A stretch of 64,000 bases of DNA, from the NCBI GenBank assembly GCA_023457895.1, contig JAEXAY010000003.1:27975-91974 (forward strand). The letters are read 5' to 3'. Of the stretch, positions 28,763 through 36,608 are shown in pieces. Positions within the stretch are counted from its first letter, which is position 1; every line of letters begins with the position of its first letter. This stretch comes from Pseudomonadota bacterium. GTDB lineage: Bacteria > Pseudomonadota > Alphaproteobacteria > Sphingomonadales > Sphingomonadaceae. The notes under the pieces were generated by a model. The model searched no databases. It saw nothing but the letters and a program-made list of their open reading frames with translations, and was not told the origin of the DNA. The translations under genes were made by a program, and so were the position numbers.

Positions 28763-28778
28763 TGCAACATGCGTGCCA
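28763..28778 (-). promoter_or_regulatory. Sigma-54 (RpoN) promoter of amt
   Basis: On the minus strand the sequence reads TGGCACG-CATG-TTGCA, an essentially perfect -24/-12 element (consensus TGGCACG-N4-TTGCW). Transcription would start about 12 bases on, giving a leader of roughly 48 nt before the amt ATG at 28704. No clear NtrC palindrome (TGCAC-N7-GTGCA type) was seen in the 90 bp further upstream. Confidence 0.8.
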
Positions 28779-28842
28779 GCAGGAGCCGCCAAGCGGAAAA
28801 CGGGGATTTCGAGGGGGACAGGTCAGGGTGCCGCCCGGTAGG

Positions 28843-28860
28843 CAGGCAGCCCCGTGCCTG
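28843..28860 (-). terminator. Hairpin downstream of the EEP gene
   Basis: CAGGCA-GCCCCG-TGCCTG is a 6-bp perfect inverted repeat 6 bases past the stop codon of the minus-strand EEP gene. A second hairpin overlaps the stop codon itself (TGCCTA / TAGGCA). No T-run is present, so termination is only suggested. Confidence 0.35.
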
Positions 28861-28866
28861 ATCTGC

Positions 28867-29568
28867 CTATTTTTTAGGCAGCTGGATCTGCGCCCAGATC
28901 GGGAGATGGTCGGACGCGCGCGCGGCAATGCTGCTGTGATGGACCCCGCAACCGTCGATTGCGATATCGTTGGAGACGATGATGCGGTCGAGTTCGCCGA
29001 CCGGGCGCCGGCTGTGAAAACTGCGCCCGGTGCGCAGCACCTGGTGGTCGAGGCCGAAATCCTTGAGGCAGCCGCGATTGGTCCATTCGTTGAGGTCGCC
29101 CATCATCACCGTCGGCATGGCGCGGGGCAGCGCGTGGAGATGGTGGAGCAGTGCTTTCACCTGCCGCCGCCGCCACAGGCCGGACAGGTCGAGATGCATG
29201 CCCACGACGCGCAGGGGTTCGCCGTTGATCGCAAGTTCGGCCATCACCGCGCCGCGCGGCTCAAGCGTTGGCAGATAGACCGGCTCGCAATGTTCGACGC
29301 ACACATCCTTCTTCACGAGGATCGCGTTGCCGTGCCAGCCGATGCTCTGCGGCCGCATGTCGAGATGGACCGGCTTGTAGGGGCTGTGCTCGAACAGCAT
29401 GTGGACGGGGATTGCCGCCGCGCGCCCGCCGAAACGCCGGTCGGCCTCCTGCAGCGCGATCACGTCGGCATCCAGTTCGCGCAGCACTTCGAGCGTGCGC
29501 TCGGGCATGCGCTTGCGGTCAAGCCCGATGGCTTTGCGGATATTATAGCTGGCAACCTTGATCGTCAT
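28867..29568 (-). CDS. Endonuclease/exonuclease/phosphatase (EEP) family hydrolase
   Basis: A 233-aa metal-dependent phosphoesterase of the EEP superfamily. Motifs in order: SYNIRKA with the metal-binding Asn, VIALQEAD with the Glu, GMHLDLSG with the catalytic His, MMGDLNEW with the Asp-Asn pair, and the final SDHLPIW Asp-His. No signal peptide is present, so it is cytoplasmic. Superfamily members cleave DNA, RNA, phosphoinositides or sphingomyelin. The exact substrate is unknown. It lies 15 bp downstream of the DUF924 gene on the same strand. Confidence 0.88.
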   Translation of the reverse strand: MTIKVASYNIRKAIGLDRKRMPERTLEVLRELDADVIALQEADRRFGGRAAAIPVHMLFEHSPYKPVHLDMRPQSIGWHGNAILVKKDVCVEHCEPVYLPTLEPRGAVMAELAINGEPLRVVGMHLDLSGLWRRRQVKALLHHLHALPRAMPTVMMGDLNEWTNRGCLKDFGLDHQVLRTGRSFHSRRPVGELDRIIVSNDIAIDGCGVHHSSIAARASDHLPIWAQIQLPKK

Positions 29569-29583
29569 CGTGCGGCCGCGCGC

Positions 29584-30174
29584 CTACCAGTTCTTGCCCT
29601 GTTCAATCGCTTCTTCCTCGCCCGGCCGGTCCGCCCGGCCCAGCGCGGCGTTGCGATGCGGGAAGCGTCCGAACTGGTCGATGATGACGAAATGCCGCTG
29701 CGCATAATCGCCATATTGGGCGTTGATACTATTCATCAGCCGCACCGATTCGCGCTGGTCCTCGATATCCTCGCTATGTTCGAACGGCATGTAGAGGAGC
29801 GCGCGGGCATCATCGTCAAGCCCTGCATCATAAGCTTTCTCGACCGCGCCGCGCGCGATCTGCACCGCAAGTTCGTCGGTGGCAAAGGCTTCGGCCGACC
29901 CGCGATAGAGATTGCGCGGGACCTGGTCAAACAGCACGATCGCCGCGCGCGCGGTATCGGCATCGGCGAGGAAATGGGAGGCGGGCAGGCTGCGCAGCGC
30001 GGTGCGCCAGTCCGCGAAGCGTGCGGCCTTTTCATCGAACGCGGGTCCGCCGCCGAACCAGTCATCGCGGCCATGTTCGTCGAACCAGAAGCCAAGCAGC
30101 TGCCGCGCCCAGTCGGCGGGAACGCTGTCGGGGGAGATGAAGGCTTCTTCGCCCTCTTCGTCTTCATGAATCAT
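29584..30174 (-). CDS. DUF924 family protein
   Basis: A 196-aa DUF924 protein, an all-helical TPR-like fold of unknown function. Signature segments are LGFWFDEHGRDDWFGGGPAFDEK, IVLFDQVPRNLYRGS, ALLYMPFEHSEDIEDQ and HFVIIDQFGRFPHRNAALGR. Its first codons overlap the end of the arylamine N-acetyltransferase gene by 11 nt. A role in biology is not established; the family is widespread in Proteobacteria. Confidence 0.9.
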   Translation of the reverse strand: MIHEDEEGEEAFISPDSVPADWARQLLGFWFDEHGRDDWFGGGPAFDEKAARFADWRTALRSLPASHFLADADTARAAIVLFDQVPRNLYRGSAEAFATDELAVQIARGAVEKAYDAGLDDDARALLYMPFEHSEDIEDQRESVRLMNSINAQYGDYAQRHFVIIDQFGRFPHRNAALGRADRPGEEEAIEQGKNW

Positions 30175-31033
30175 CCGTCATTCCTTCCAGTCGCGCGATC
30201 ACCGCCTCACGGTCGTCATATTCAATACGGAAAAGAGCGGACAGTCGTTCCACCGTTTCAGCGGCCGTCAGATCCTCTTCCTCCTTGCGCCCGTCGGCAT
30301 GATAGGTGGTGAGGTGACGGTTGAGCATGGCGTAACGCCGGCCCGGCGGCGCGAGCGCAACCCGCAGGATGTGGCGGAACTTCGAGTCCGGATGGGTTGA
30401 TACCCACCAGTTGGCCTGAACGAGGTCGATCGGATAAACCGCTCCCGGGCTGAACAGGTAAGTCGGCCGCCAATTACCCGCGATTCCGACCTGCTGTTCC
30501 CAGCCGTCGCGGCGTTCGATCAGCCGGAAAGGGCCGTGCGGCGTCTGCTGCTCCATGCCGCTTACGAAATCGAGCACACCGGTCAGCACATTGCCCCCGA
30601 AACCGACATCGGCGAGCCAGGGCACGCCGCCTTCGGGCGGGGTTATCTTGAGCGCCATATGGGTGCGCGGCTTCGTGGCGGGATCGGGATCGTCCCACAG
30701 GACACGCGCGAGCAGCGGCTCAACGCGGTAGCCGAGCGCGGTCAGCACCTCGGCGAGCAGGATATTCTGTTCAAAACAATAGCCGCCGCGCCGGCGCCGG
30801 ACGAGCTTGTCGATCACCGCCGCGGGCGTCACATCGACCGGCTGATGGAGCAGGCAGTCGATATTCTCGAATGCGATGGCCGCGGTGTGAAGCGGAATCA
30901 GCGCTTCGAGGATCGCACGCGCGTCGTTGCCTTGTCCCGTGTCCGCGCCGGGCGGCGCGCCGTTCCAGCCGATGCGTTCGAGGTAAAGGCCGAGCCAGTC
31001 CGGCAGCCCGGCCCCGCTCGTCGCATGATTCAC
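30164..31033 (-). CDS. Arylamine N-acetyltransferase
   Basis: A 289-aa NAT-family enzyme that transfers an acetyl group from acetyl-CoA to arylamines or hydrazines. The catalytic triad is Cys86 (RRGGYCFEQN), His125 (RTHMALK) and Asp142 (WLADVGFGG). Length fits the family. GTG 31033 is chosen as start because it overlaps the TldD stop codon (GTGA) and gives the standard N-terminus with YLERIGW. In actinobacteria NAT genes sit in steroid catabolic clusters; here the neighbours are housekeeping genes, so no specific pathway is suggested. Confidence 0.93.
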   Translation of the reverse strand: MNHATSGAGLPDWLGLYLERIGWNGAPPGADTGQGNDARAILEALIPLHTAAIAFENIDCLLHQPVDVTPAAVIDKLVRRRRGGYCFEQNILLAEVLTALGYRVEPLLARVLWDDPDPATKPRTHMALKITPPEGGVPWLADVGFGGNVLTGVLDFVSGMEQQTPHGPFRLIERRDGWEQQVGIAGNWRPTYLFSPGAVYPIDLVQANWWVSTHPDSKFRHILRVALAPPGRRYAMLNRHLTTYHADGRKEEEDLTAAETVERLSALFRIEYDDREAVIARLEGMTDDS

Positions 31034-32451
31034 GCCGCCGTGCCTCCGACGGTGAGTCCTTCGACCAGCAGCGTCGGCTGCCCGACTCCGGCGGGGACCG
31101 ACTGGCCGCCCTTGCCGCACACGCCGATGCCTTCATCAAGCGCCATGTCGTTGCCGATGCCGATGACCTTGGTGAGCACGGTCGGCCCGTCACCGATGAG
31201 CGTCGCGCCCTTGATCGGCGCGCCGAGCTTGCCGTCTTCGATGCGATAGGCTTCGGTGCAGGAAAAGACGAACTTGCCCGACACGATGTCGACCTGTCCG
31301 CCGCCAAAGCTCTTGGCGAAGATGCCTTTCTTCACCCGGCTCATCAGTTCTGCGGGGTCATCCTTGCCGCCGCGCATGAAGGTGTTGGTCATGCGCGGCA
31401 TCGGCGCATGGGCAAAGCTTTCGCGCCGCCCGTTGCCGGTTGCTGGCACGCCCATCAGCCGGGCGTTCAAACGGTCCTGCATATACATTTTGAGGATGCC
31501 GTCCTCGATCAGGATATTTTCCTGCGTGGGCGTGCCTTCGTCGTCGATCGAGAGCGAACCGCGCCGGTCGGCAATGCTGCCATCGTCGATCACGGTGACG
31601 CCGGGCGCGGCCACCCGCTCGCCGATGCGGCCGGAAAAGGCCGACGTGCCCTTGCGGTTGAAATCGCCTTCGAGACCGTGGCCGACGGCTTCGTGGAGTA
31701 GCACGCCGGGCCAGCCGGGGCCGAGCAGCACGGTCATCTCGCCCGCCGGCGCATCGACCGATTCAAGGTTGACCAGCGCCTGCTTGAGCGCCTCGTCGAT
31801 CGCGCGCTCGGCGGTCGCATCCTCGAACAGCTTGCCATAGAGATAGCGCCCGCCAATGCCGAAACTTCCGCTTTCGCGGCGGCCATTCTGTTCGGCGACG
31901 ATCGAGACGTTGAGCCGCACCAGCGGGCGCACGTCGGTCGCGACAAAACCATCGGCGCGGACGATCTCGACCACGCTCCACGATCCCGCGAGCACGACCG
32001 ACACCTGCGACACGCGCGGATCGCGCGCGCGCGCTGCGGCGTCGATCTTCTGGCACAGCGCCACTTTTTCGGCGAAGGGCACCAGATCGAGCGGATTGCC
32101 GTCGGTATAGAGGTGGCGGTTGGTGCGGATTGGCGGCAGCGATGCCTGCGCTGTCGCCGGGTCGAGCAGCGCCAGCGTATCGGCCGCGCGCCGGATCGCG
32201 GCCTCGCTGATCTCGTTGGCATGGGCAAAGCCGGTCATCTCGCCGGTCACGCCGCGCAGGCCAAAGCCGCCATTGGTTGAATAATCCGCGCTTTTCAGCC
32301 GTCCGTCATCGAACACGAAGCTCTCATTGGCGGCATATTGGAGATAGAGTTCGCCGTCATCGGTGCGCGCGAGCGCGTCTGCGGTGAGACGCAGCGCCGT
32401 ATCGGGATCGAGCATGCCGGGGCGATAGAGGAAGGAGCGCGGATCAGTCAT
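31030..32451 (-). CDS. tldD: Metalloprotease TldD
   Basis: A 473-aa TldD subunit. With TldE/PmbA it forms a hetero-oligomeric zinc protease that matures peptides such as microcins and degrades the CcdA antitoxin. The zinc-binding H-E-x3-H motif is at residues 253-258 (HEAVGHGLEGD). GYxxQDRxxxxM-like LKMYMQDRLNARLMGVPATGNGRR and the C-terminal segment EAYRIEDGKLGAPIKGATLIGDGP are characteristic. PmbA is not in this window. It sits 78 bp downstream of the zinc-finger gene. Confidence 0.95.
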   Translation of the reverse strand: MTDPRSFLYRPGMLDPDTALRLTADALARTDDGELYLQYAANESFVFDDGRLKSADYSTNGGFGLRGVTGEMTGFAHANEISEAAIRRAADTLALLDPATAQASLPPIRTNRHLYTDGNPLDLVPFAEKVALCQKIDAAARARDPRVSQVSVVLAGSWSVVEIVRADGFVATDVRPLVRLNVSIVAEQNGRRESGSFGIGGRYLYGKLFEDATAERAIDEALKQALVNLESVDAPAGEMTVLLGPGWPGVLLHEAVGHGLEGDFNRKGTSAFSGRIGERVAAPGVTVIDDGSIADRRGSLSIDDEGTPTQENILIEDGILKMYMQDRLNARLMGVPATGNGRRESFAHAPMPRMTNTFMRGGKDDPAELMSRVKKGIFAKSFGGGQVDIVSGKFVFSCTEAYRIEDGKLGAPIKGATLIGDGPTVLTKVIGIGNDMALDEGIGVCGKGGQSVPAGVGQPTLLVEGLTVGGTAA

Positions 32452-32529
32452 GGCAACCGATATAGGTGGGGGTGTGCGAACTTCCTAGCGCAAACCGCGC
32501 CAAGGCAGGGCCGGGGCGAAGGCTCGCGT

Positions 32530-32727
32530 TCAGGCGTGGTCGGCGGGGCCGCCCTGCAGCACGAAACGGCGGTCGCAATAGCCGCATTCGACAAAACCCT
32601 TTTCGTCGATTTCCAGCCACACGCGCGGATGGCCGAGAGACGCGCCGCCGGGAATGTCGGTCGCCCCGTCGCAGGATACGCGGGCCTTGGTTACGCGAAT
32701 GGTTTCGGGAGCGGTATCGTGGTGCAT
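32530..32727 (-). CDS. Small zinc-finger protein (zf-CHCC type)
   Basis: A 65-aa protein with one zinc site: a single upstream Cys (RVSCDGA), His in GHPRVWLEID, and CGYCDRRF. This matches the zf-CHCC family, related to the NDUFS6/NUMM accessory subunit of complex I in alphaproteobacteria and mitochondria. Whether it binds complex I here is not known. It could be the first gene of the tldD-nat-DUF924 unit. The ATG has no strong Shine-Dalgarno sequence. Confidence 0.82.
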   Translation of the reverse strand: MHHDTAPETIRVTKARVSCDGATDIPGGASLGHPRVWLEIDEKGFVECGYCDRRFVLQGGPADHA

Positions 32728-32781
32728 AGAAGCCCGGCTTTAGCAACTCGCCCGGCGGCTCGCAAGCGCCTGTGATGGCCG

Positions 32782-32819
32782 AAAAAACGCCCGGTCCGCA
32801 TGGGGCGCGGCCGGGCGTC
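32782..32819 (-). terminator. Rho-independent terminator of the stress-protein gene
   Basis: On the minus strand ACGCCCGG and CCGGGCGT form an 8-bp stem with a 16-nt loop that itself can pair, followed by TTTTTT. It begins 18 bases after the stop codon of the glycine-zipper stress protein. Confidence 0.85.
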
Positions 32820-32836
32820 TTCTGGTTCATTGCGGT

Positions 32837-33460
32837 TTAGAGGTAGCGGCTGCGCTCCTGTGCAATCTGGTCGTCGGTATAAGGCGCCGCTTCGGGGTCG
32901 TAACGGTCCCAGCCTTCGTTGCGATAGGCCGCACCGCGCGCTGCGGCATCAACGCCGCGATTCTGGTTGAGCACCGCGTCGACATCGGTGGCGCGGCTGT
33001 CGTCAGTGCGGACCGAGACGAGCGTCCCGCCCCGGCGCACGCCTTCAGAATAGACATGGGCTTCTTCCTCGCTATGGCCGGCATCGGTGAGCGCACCGAG
33101 GAGCCCGCCGGTCACGCCGCCAGCGGCTGCGCCAAGTCCGGCGCCCGCGAGCGTCGCGCCAAGCCAGCCGGCAGCGGCGAGCGGGCCAAAACCGGGAATT
33201 GCAAGAAGGCCAAGGCCGGTCAGCAAACCGCCGACCCCGCCGATCGCGGCACCGGTCGCGGCTCCGGTGGCGGCGCCTTCGGCGGCATCCGATGCCGGAT
33301 TGCCATCAGCGTCATAACGATATTCGCCAAGGCCCGCCGTATCGGTGCCGCGGCTCATGATGCTGATGTCGCGCGAGGGGACGCCCGCGCTTTCCAGCGC
33401 CGAAACGGCGGCGGTGGCATCGGCATAATTGTCAAACAGTCGGGTTCGTGTCGTGGTCAT
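32837..33460 (-). CDS. General stress protein (YflT domain, glycine zipper)
   Basis: A 207-aa protein. Residues 1-50 resemble the heat-induced stress protein YflT domain (LFDNYADATAAVSALESAGVPSRDISIM). Residues 65-125 are an Ala/Gly-rich glycine-zipper segment that may insert in membranes. Then comes a second alpha/beta half with VRRGGTLVSVRTDDSRATDVDAV, and a charged tail. Similar proteins in alphaproteobacteria belong to the EcfG general stress regulon. Upstream there is GGAACC, but its -10 partner is poor. It is monocistronic with its own terminator. Confidence 0.78.
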   Translation of the reverse strand: MTTTRTRLFDNYADATAAVSALESAGVPSRDISIMSRGTDTAGLGEYRYDADGNPASDAAEGAATGAATGAAIGGVGGLLTGLGLLAIPGFGPLAAAGWLGATLAGAGLGAAAGGVTGGLLGALTDAGHSEEEAHVYSEGVRRGGTLVSVRTDDSRATDVDAVLNQNRGVDAAARGAAYRNEGWDRYDPEAAPYTDDQIAQERSRYL

Positions 33461-33597
33461 GAATCATCTCCGGCATGTGTCTAAGGAACCCGCTCATGCA
33501 GAAGTAAGGGGCCAGCCGGTCGATGGTTCCGCGATTTAACCGAGGTTAGTCGCTTCTTTAGCGGATGCGCCGGATGTGTCGTGGCCTCCTTTTCGAG

Positions 33598-34239
33598 TCA
33601 GGCGAGTAGCGGATGATGCGCGGCAGTGTGCGATGACGCGCCCTTGAGACACAGCCGCAGCCCGAAGGCGAGGTTGTTGCGTAATGTCTCTATGGTGCAA
33701 AGCCCTCTCGTCCATTCGAGCACCGCGCCGCTCAGCAGATGAACGAACGCGGTCGTCAGCCGGTCCGCCGGAATCGCCGGATCAATCAGGCCATCGCGCT
33801 CCAATGCACCGATCAGTGCCAACCAGACTGCGATACCGGGATCTGGGCCTCCGGCATCCTGCACCCGTCCCGGGCCATAGAGCTCCGCCATAAGGGTGCG
33901 GTGATAGTGGGGGCGGGCTGCCAGATTATCGCAATAAAGGTCGAGCGCCTCGAACAGCCGGGTAAGGGCGTCGCCGCGAGTCCTTTCGCCAAGCTGCACC
34001 AGGAATGCATCGCAGTCCTGTGCATAAAGGGCCGCGACGAGATGGCGCTTGATCCCGAACAGATTATAGGGCGTCGCTTCGCTCACTCCGGCACAGAGTG
34101 CCAGTGGCCGCATTGCGATCTCGCCCTCTTCGAGCATGGCGCGCGCACAAGCGAGAATACGTTCGCGCCGGCCTTCTTTGGCGCTTTCCCGCCGTCCGGC
34201 TTCGGAGACAGGAATTTTTCGGATCCTTGCTGGCGGCAT
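33598..34239 (-). CDS. TetR-family transcriptional regulator
   Basis: A 213-aa regulator. The HTH is within MRPLALCAGVSEATPYNLFGIKRHLV (about residues 40-66), preceded by a basic arm KEGRRERILACARAMLEEG. The C-terminal part is a helical TetR ligand-binding domain. It is divergent from the LLM monooxygenase gene with an 83-bp intergenic region containing the palindrome 34245-34264, so it most likely represses itself and the monooxygenase-epoxide hydrolase pair. ATG 34239 is selected as the start closest to the DNA-binding domain. Confidence 0.85.
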   Translation of the reverse strand: MPPARIRKIPVSEAGRRESAKEGRRERILACARAMLEEGEIAMRPLALCAGVSEATPYNLFGIKRHLVAALYAQDCDAFLVQLGERTRGDALTRLFEALDLYCDNLAARPHYHRTLMAELYGPGRVQDAGGPDPGIAVWLALIGALERDGLIDPAIPADRLTTAFVHLLSGAVLEWTRGLCTIETLRNNLAFGLRLCLKGASSHTAAHHPLLA

Positions 34240-34244
34240 AATAA

Positions 34245-34264
34245 ATTTATAGCATGATATAAAT
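34245..34264. promoter_or_regulatory. Candidate TetR operator
   Basis: ATTTATA-GCATGA-TATAAAT is a perfect inverted repeat with 7-bp arms and a 6-bp spacer in the AT-rich gap between the divergent TetR and LLM genes, 5 bp from the TetR start codon. Position and symmetry suit a TetR-family dimer. Confidence 0.55.
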
Positions 34265-34322
34265 ATTTGCGTTAGCCTGTTTGCTAAGGCCCGGAGAAGG
34301 GATGGTCCACAGGAGAGCCGCC

Positions 34323-35459
34323 ATGAAATTTTCCATCTGTTTCGAAGCGCAAATGGTCGACACCTCGCGCGAAAGCGAACGCCAGACCTTCCATGATTCG
34401 GTTGAACAGGCCATCTATGCCGAACAAATGGGGCTCGATGCAATCTGGGCGGTTGAGCACCACGCGTTGACCCAATATTCGCATATGTCGGCGCCGGAGA
34501 CATTTCTCGCCTTCGTCGCGGGCAAAACCGAACGCATCCGCATTGGTCACGGGGTGGTGTGCCTCCCGCCCGCGATGAACCATCCGGTCAAGGTCGCCGA
34601 ACGGATCGCCATGCTTGACATCCTGTCGCGCGGCCGCGTCAATTTCGGTATCGGCAAGGGCGGGACCCAGCAGGAGGCCGGGACGTTCGGCTATGACCTT
34701 GCCGAACTGCAGCCGATGATCGATGAATCCATGTATCTCATTCCCAAAATCATGGTCGAGGACGAGATCGAGCATAACGGCACGTTCATCAAAATCCCGC
34801 GCCGTCCGATCCATCCAAAGCCCGTGCAGCATCCGCATCCGCCGATGTTCATGGCCTGCACCCGCAACGAATCTCTCATCACCGCAGGATCGCGCGGCCT
34901 CGGCGCCATGGTGCTGGGCTTCAACACACCAGACGAAATCGAAGAGCAGAACCGCATCTACCGCGATGCCTTTGCCCGCCGCGATCCGGCCCAGCAGGTG
35001 CCATATCAGGCCAATGAATATCTCGCGGTCGGCTGTCCGTTCATCGTCGATGAAGATGGCGACAGGGCGCGGCGCATCGGCTTTCGCGGCCAGCGTTTCT
35101 TTGCGCAGGCGATCCACCACTGGTACGGCGGCGGGCCCAAGCCAGAAGTCGAGGATCTGGCGCCGGAAGAGCATGTCCGTCAGGCCAAGCAAGCCGAGGA
35201 GATGACGATCGCCTATCTCAACGAGGCAAAGATCCCGGTCACGCCGGCTGCGACCGAAATGTTCAACCTTGATCACGCCTATGGCACGCCGCAGGAAGCG
35301 ATCGCCTATCTCGAGCGGCTGGAGGCGGCGGGCGCGGACGAGGTCCTGATGCTGATGCAGATGGGCACCGTTCCGCATGAAGCGATCATGACCAGCCTGC
35401 GGCATCTCGGTGAAACCATTATCCCGCATTTCCGCGCCAGGCAGCAGGCGGCCGCATGA
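34323..35459 (+). CDS. LLM-class flavin-dependent oxidoreductase (luciferase-like monooxygenase)
   Basis: A 378-aa bacterial-luciferase-like TIM barrel that would use reduced flavin and oxygen. Hallmarks: LDAIWAVEHHALTQYSHMSAPETFLAFVAG, RIRIGHGVVCLP, HPVKVAERIAMLDILSRGRVNFGIGKGG. ATG 34323 is chosen because AGGAGAG lies 6-12 bases upstream. It overlaps the epoxide hydrolase gene by 4 nt, a pairing that suggests epoxidation or Baeyer-Villiger-type oxidation followed by hydrolysis of one substrate. A partner flavin reductase is not present in the window. Confidence 0.92.
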   Translation: MKFSICFEAQMVDTSRESERQTFHDSVEQAIYAEQMGLDAIWAVEHHALTQYSHMSAPETFLAFVAGKTERIRIGHGVVCLPPAMNHPVKVAERIAMLDILSRGRVNFGIGKGGTQQEAGTFGYDLAELQPMIDESMYLIPKIMVEDEIEHNGTFIKIPRRPIHPKPVQHPHPPMFMACTRNESLITAGSRGLGAMVLGFNTPDEIEEQNRIYRDAFARRDPAQQVPYQANEYLAVGCPFIVDEDGDRARRIGFRGQRFFAQAIHHWYGGGPKPEVEDLAPEEHVRQAKQAEEMTIAYLNEAKIPVTPAATEMFNLDHAYGTPQEAIAYLERLEAAGADEVLMLMQMGTVPHEAIMTSLRHLGETIIPHFRARQQAAA

Positions 35460-36601
35460 GCATTGAGCCGTTCCGGATCGCGGTTTCGCAGGAACGGCTT
35501 GACTGGATCGGCCGGAGGCTGCGCGACGCGCAATGGCCAACGCCATCGGCGGGTGATCCGTGGGCCATCGGCACCAGCGATGCGGCGATGCGGGAACTCG
35601 TCGATTACTGGCTGACCCGATATGACTGGCGCGTGCGTGAAGCGCGCATGAATGCTCTGCCGCAATTCATCGCCGAAGTGCCCGGCGACGGACGTGACTG
35701 GCGGGTTCATTTTATCCATGTGCCAGGCAAGGGACCGGCGCCAAAGCCCGTGATGATGATCCACGGCTGGCCGGGTTCCTTCGTCGAGTTCATGGATGTC
35801 ATTGGTCCGTTGACGGATCCGGCCGCGCATGGCGGCAAGGCCGAAGACGCCGTAACACTCGTCATTCCGTCGCTGCTGGGTTACGGCTTTTCATCCAAGC
35901 CGTCCGCGCCGGTCGGCCCCCGCACGATTGCGCGAGCGTTCGCCGCGGTGATGCGCGAACTCGGCCATCACAATTATATCGCGCAGGGCGGCGACTGGGG
36001 ATCAAGCGTCAGCGGTTGGCTCGGCTATGAAGCGCCCGCATGCAAGGCGGTCCATCTCAATTTCACCTTCGGCTGGAGCGCAGCCGATGCTCTTCCCGAG
36101 ACAGATGAGGAAAACGCGGCCATGGCGCGGCTGGCGGACGTGTGGCGCACCGAAGGCGCCTATATGGCGGTGCAGTCGACCAAGCCGCGCAGCCTCGCCT
36201 ACGCCATGATGGATAGCCCGCTCGGCGTGGCGGCCTGGATTGTCGAAAAATTCCATGGCTGGTCGCCGCTGCTGCCCACCAATATGTGGGATGCTTTCTC
36301 GCGTGATCAGGTGCTCGATAATATCATGATCTATCTCGTCACCGGCACTTTCGATACCGCCAGCTGGCTGTATCGCGGCGTGTTCGACGAACCTGTCCCG
36401 GCCGGCGCGAGAGTCGAAAAACCGACGGCCATCGCCAATTTTCCGGGCGAACTTGCCGCTTACCCGCGTTCGCTGGTGGAAAAGAGTTTCAACGTGGTGC
36501 GCTGGACTGAAATGCCACGCGGAGGCCATTTTGCGGCGATGGAGGCCCCCGCCGATTTTGTTGCCGACATCCAGGCCTTCGCCCGCGACGTCCGTTTCTG
36601 A
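35456..36601 (+). CDS. Epoxide hydrolase (EHN-domain alpha/beta hydrolase)
   Basis: A 381-aa epoxide hydrolase of the microsomal/juvenile hormone type. The EHN domain occupies about residues 1-95. The oxyanion motif HGWPGS is at 103-108, the nucleophile Asp180 is in GGDWGS, and the catalytic His358 in RGGHFAAMEAP. The hydrolase would open an epoxide to a diol. The ATG overlaps the LLM monooxygenase stop (ATGA), so the two enzymes are made together. It converges, with a 7-bp gap, on the FAH-family gene. Confidence 0.93.
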   Translation: MSIEPFRIAVSQERLDWIGRRLRDAQWPTPSAGDPWAIGTSDAAMRELVDYWLTRYDWRVREARMNALPQFIAEVPGDGRDWRVHFIHVPGKGPAPKPVMMIHGWPGSFVEFMDVIGPLTDPAAHGGKAEDAVTLVIPSLLGYGFSSKPSAPVGPRTIARAFAAVMRELGHHNYIAQGGDWGSSVSGWLGYEAPACKAVHLNFTFGWSAADALPETDEENAAMARLADVWRTEGAYMAVQSTKPRSLAYAMMDSPLGVAAWIVEKFHGWSPLLPTNMWDAFSRDQVLDNIMIYLVTGTFDTASWLYRGVFDEPVPAGARVEKPTAIANFPGELAAYPRSLVEKSFNVVRWTEMPRGGHFAAMEAPADFVADIQAFARDVRF

Positions 36602-36608
36602 CACAGGC

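Noticed and set aside
27385..30312. A very long plus-strand frame of 975 codons opposite amt, the EEP gene and DUF924
   Set aside because: It has no recognisable domain, an arginine/histidine/glycine-rich composition, and lies opposite three clearly conserved genes. High GC removes stop codons from antisense frames.
33505..33530. An EcfG-type general stress promoter (GGAAC-N17-CGTT) ahead of the YflT-like gene
   Set aside because: GGAACC is present on the minus strand, but the -10 at the right distance reads CTTA, matching only two of four bases.
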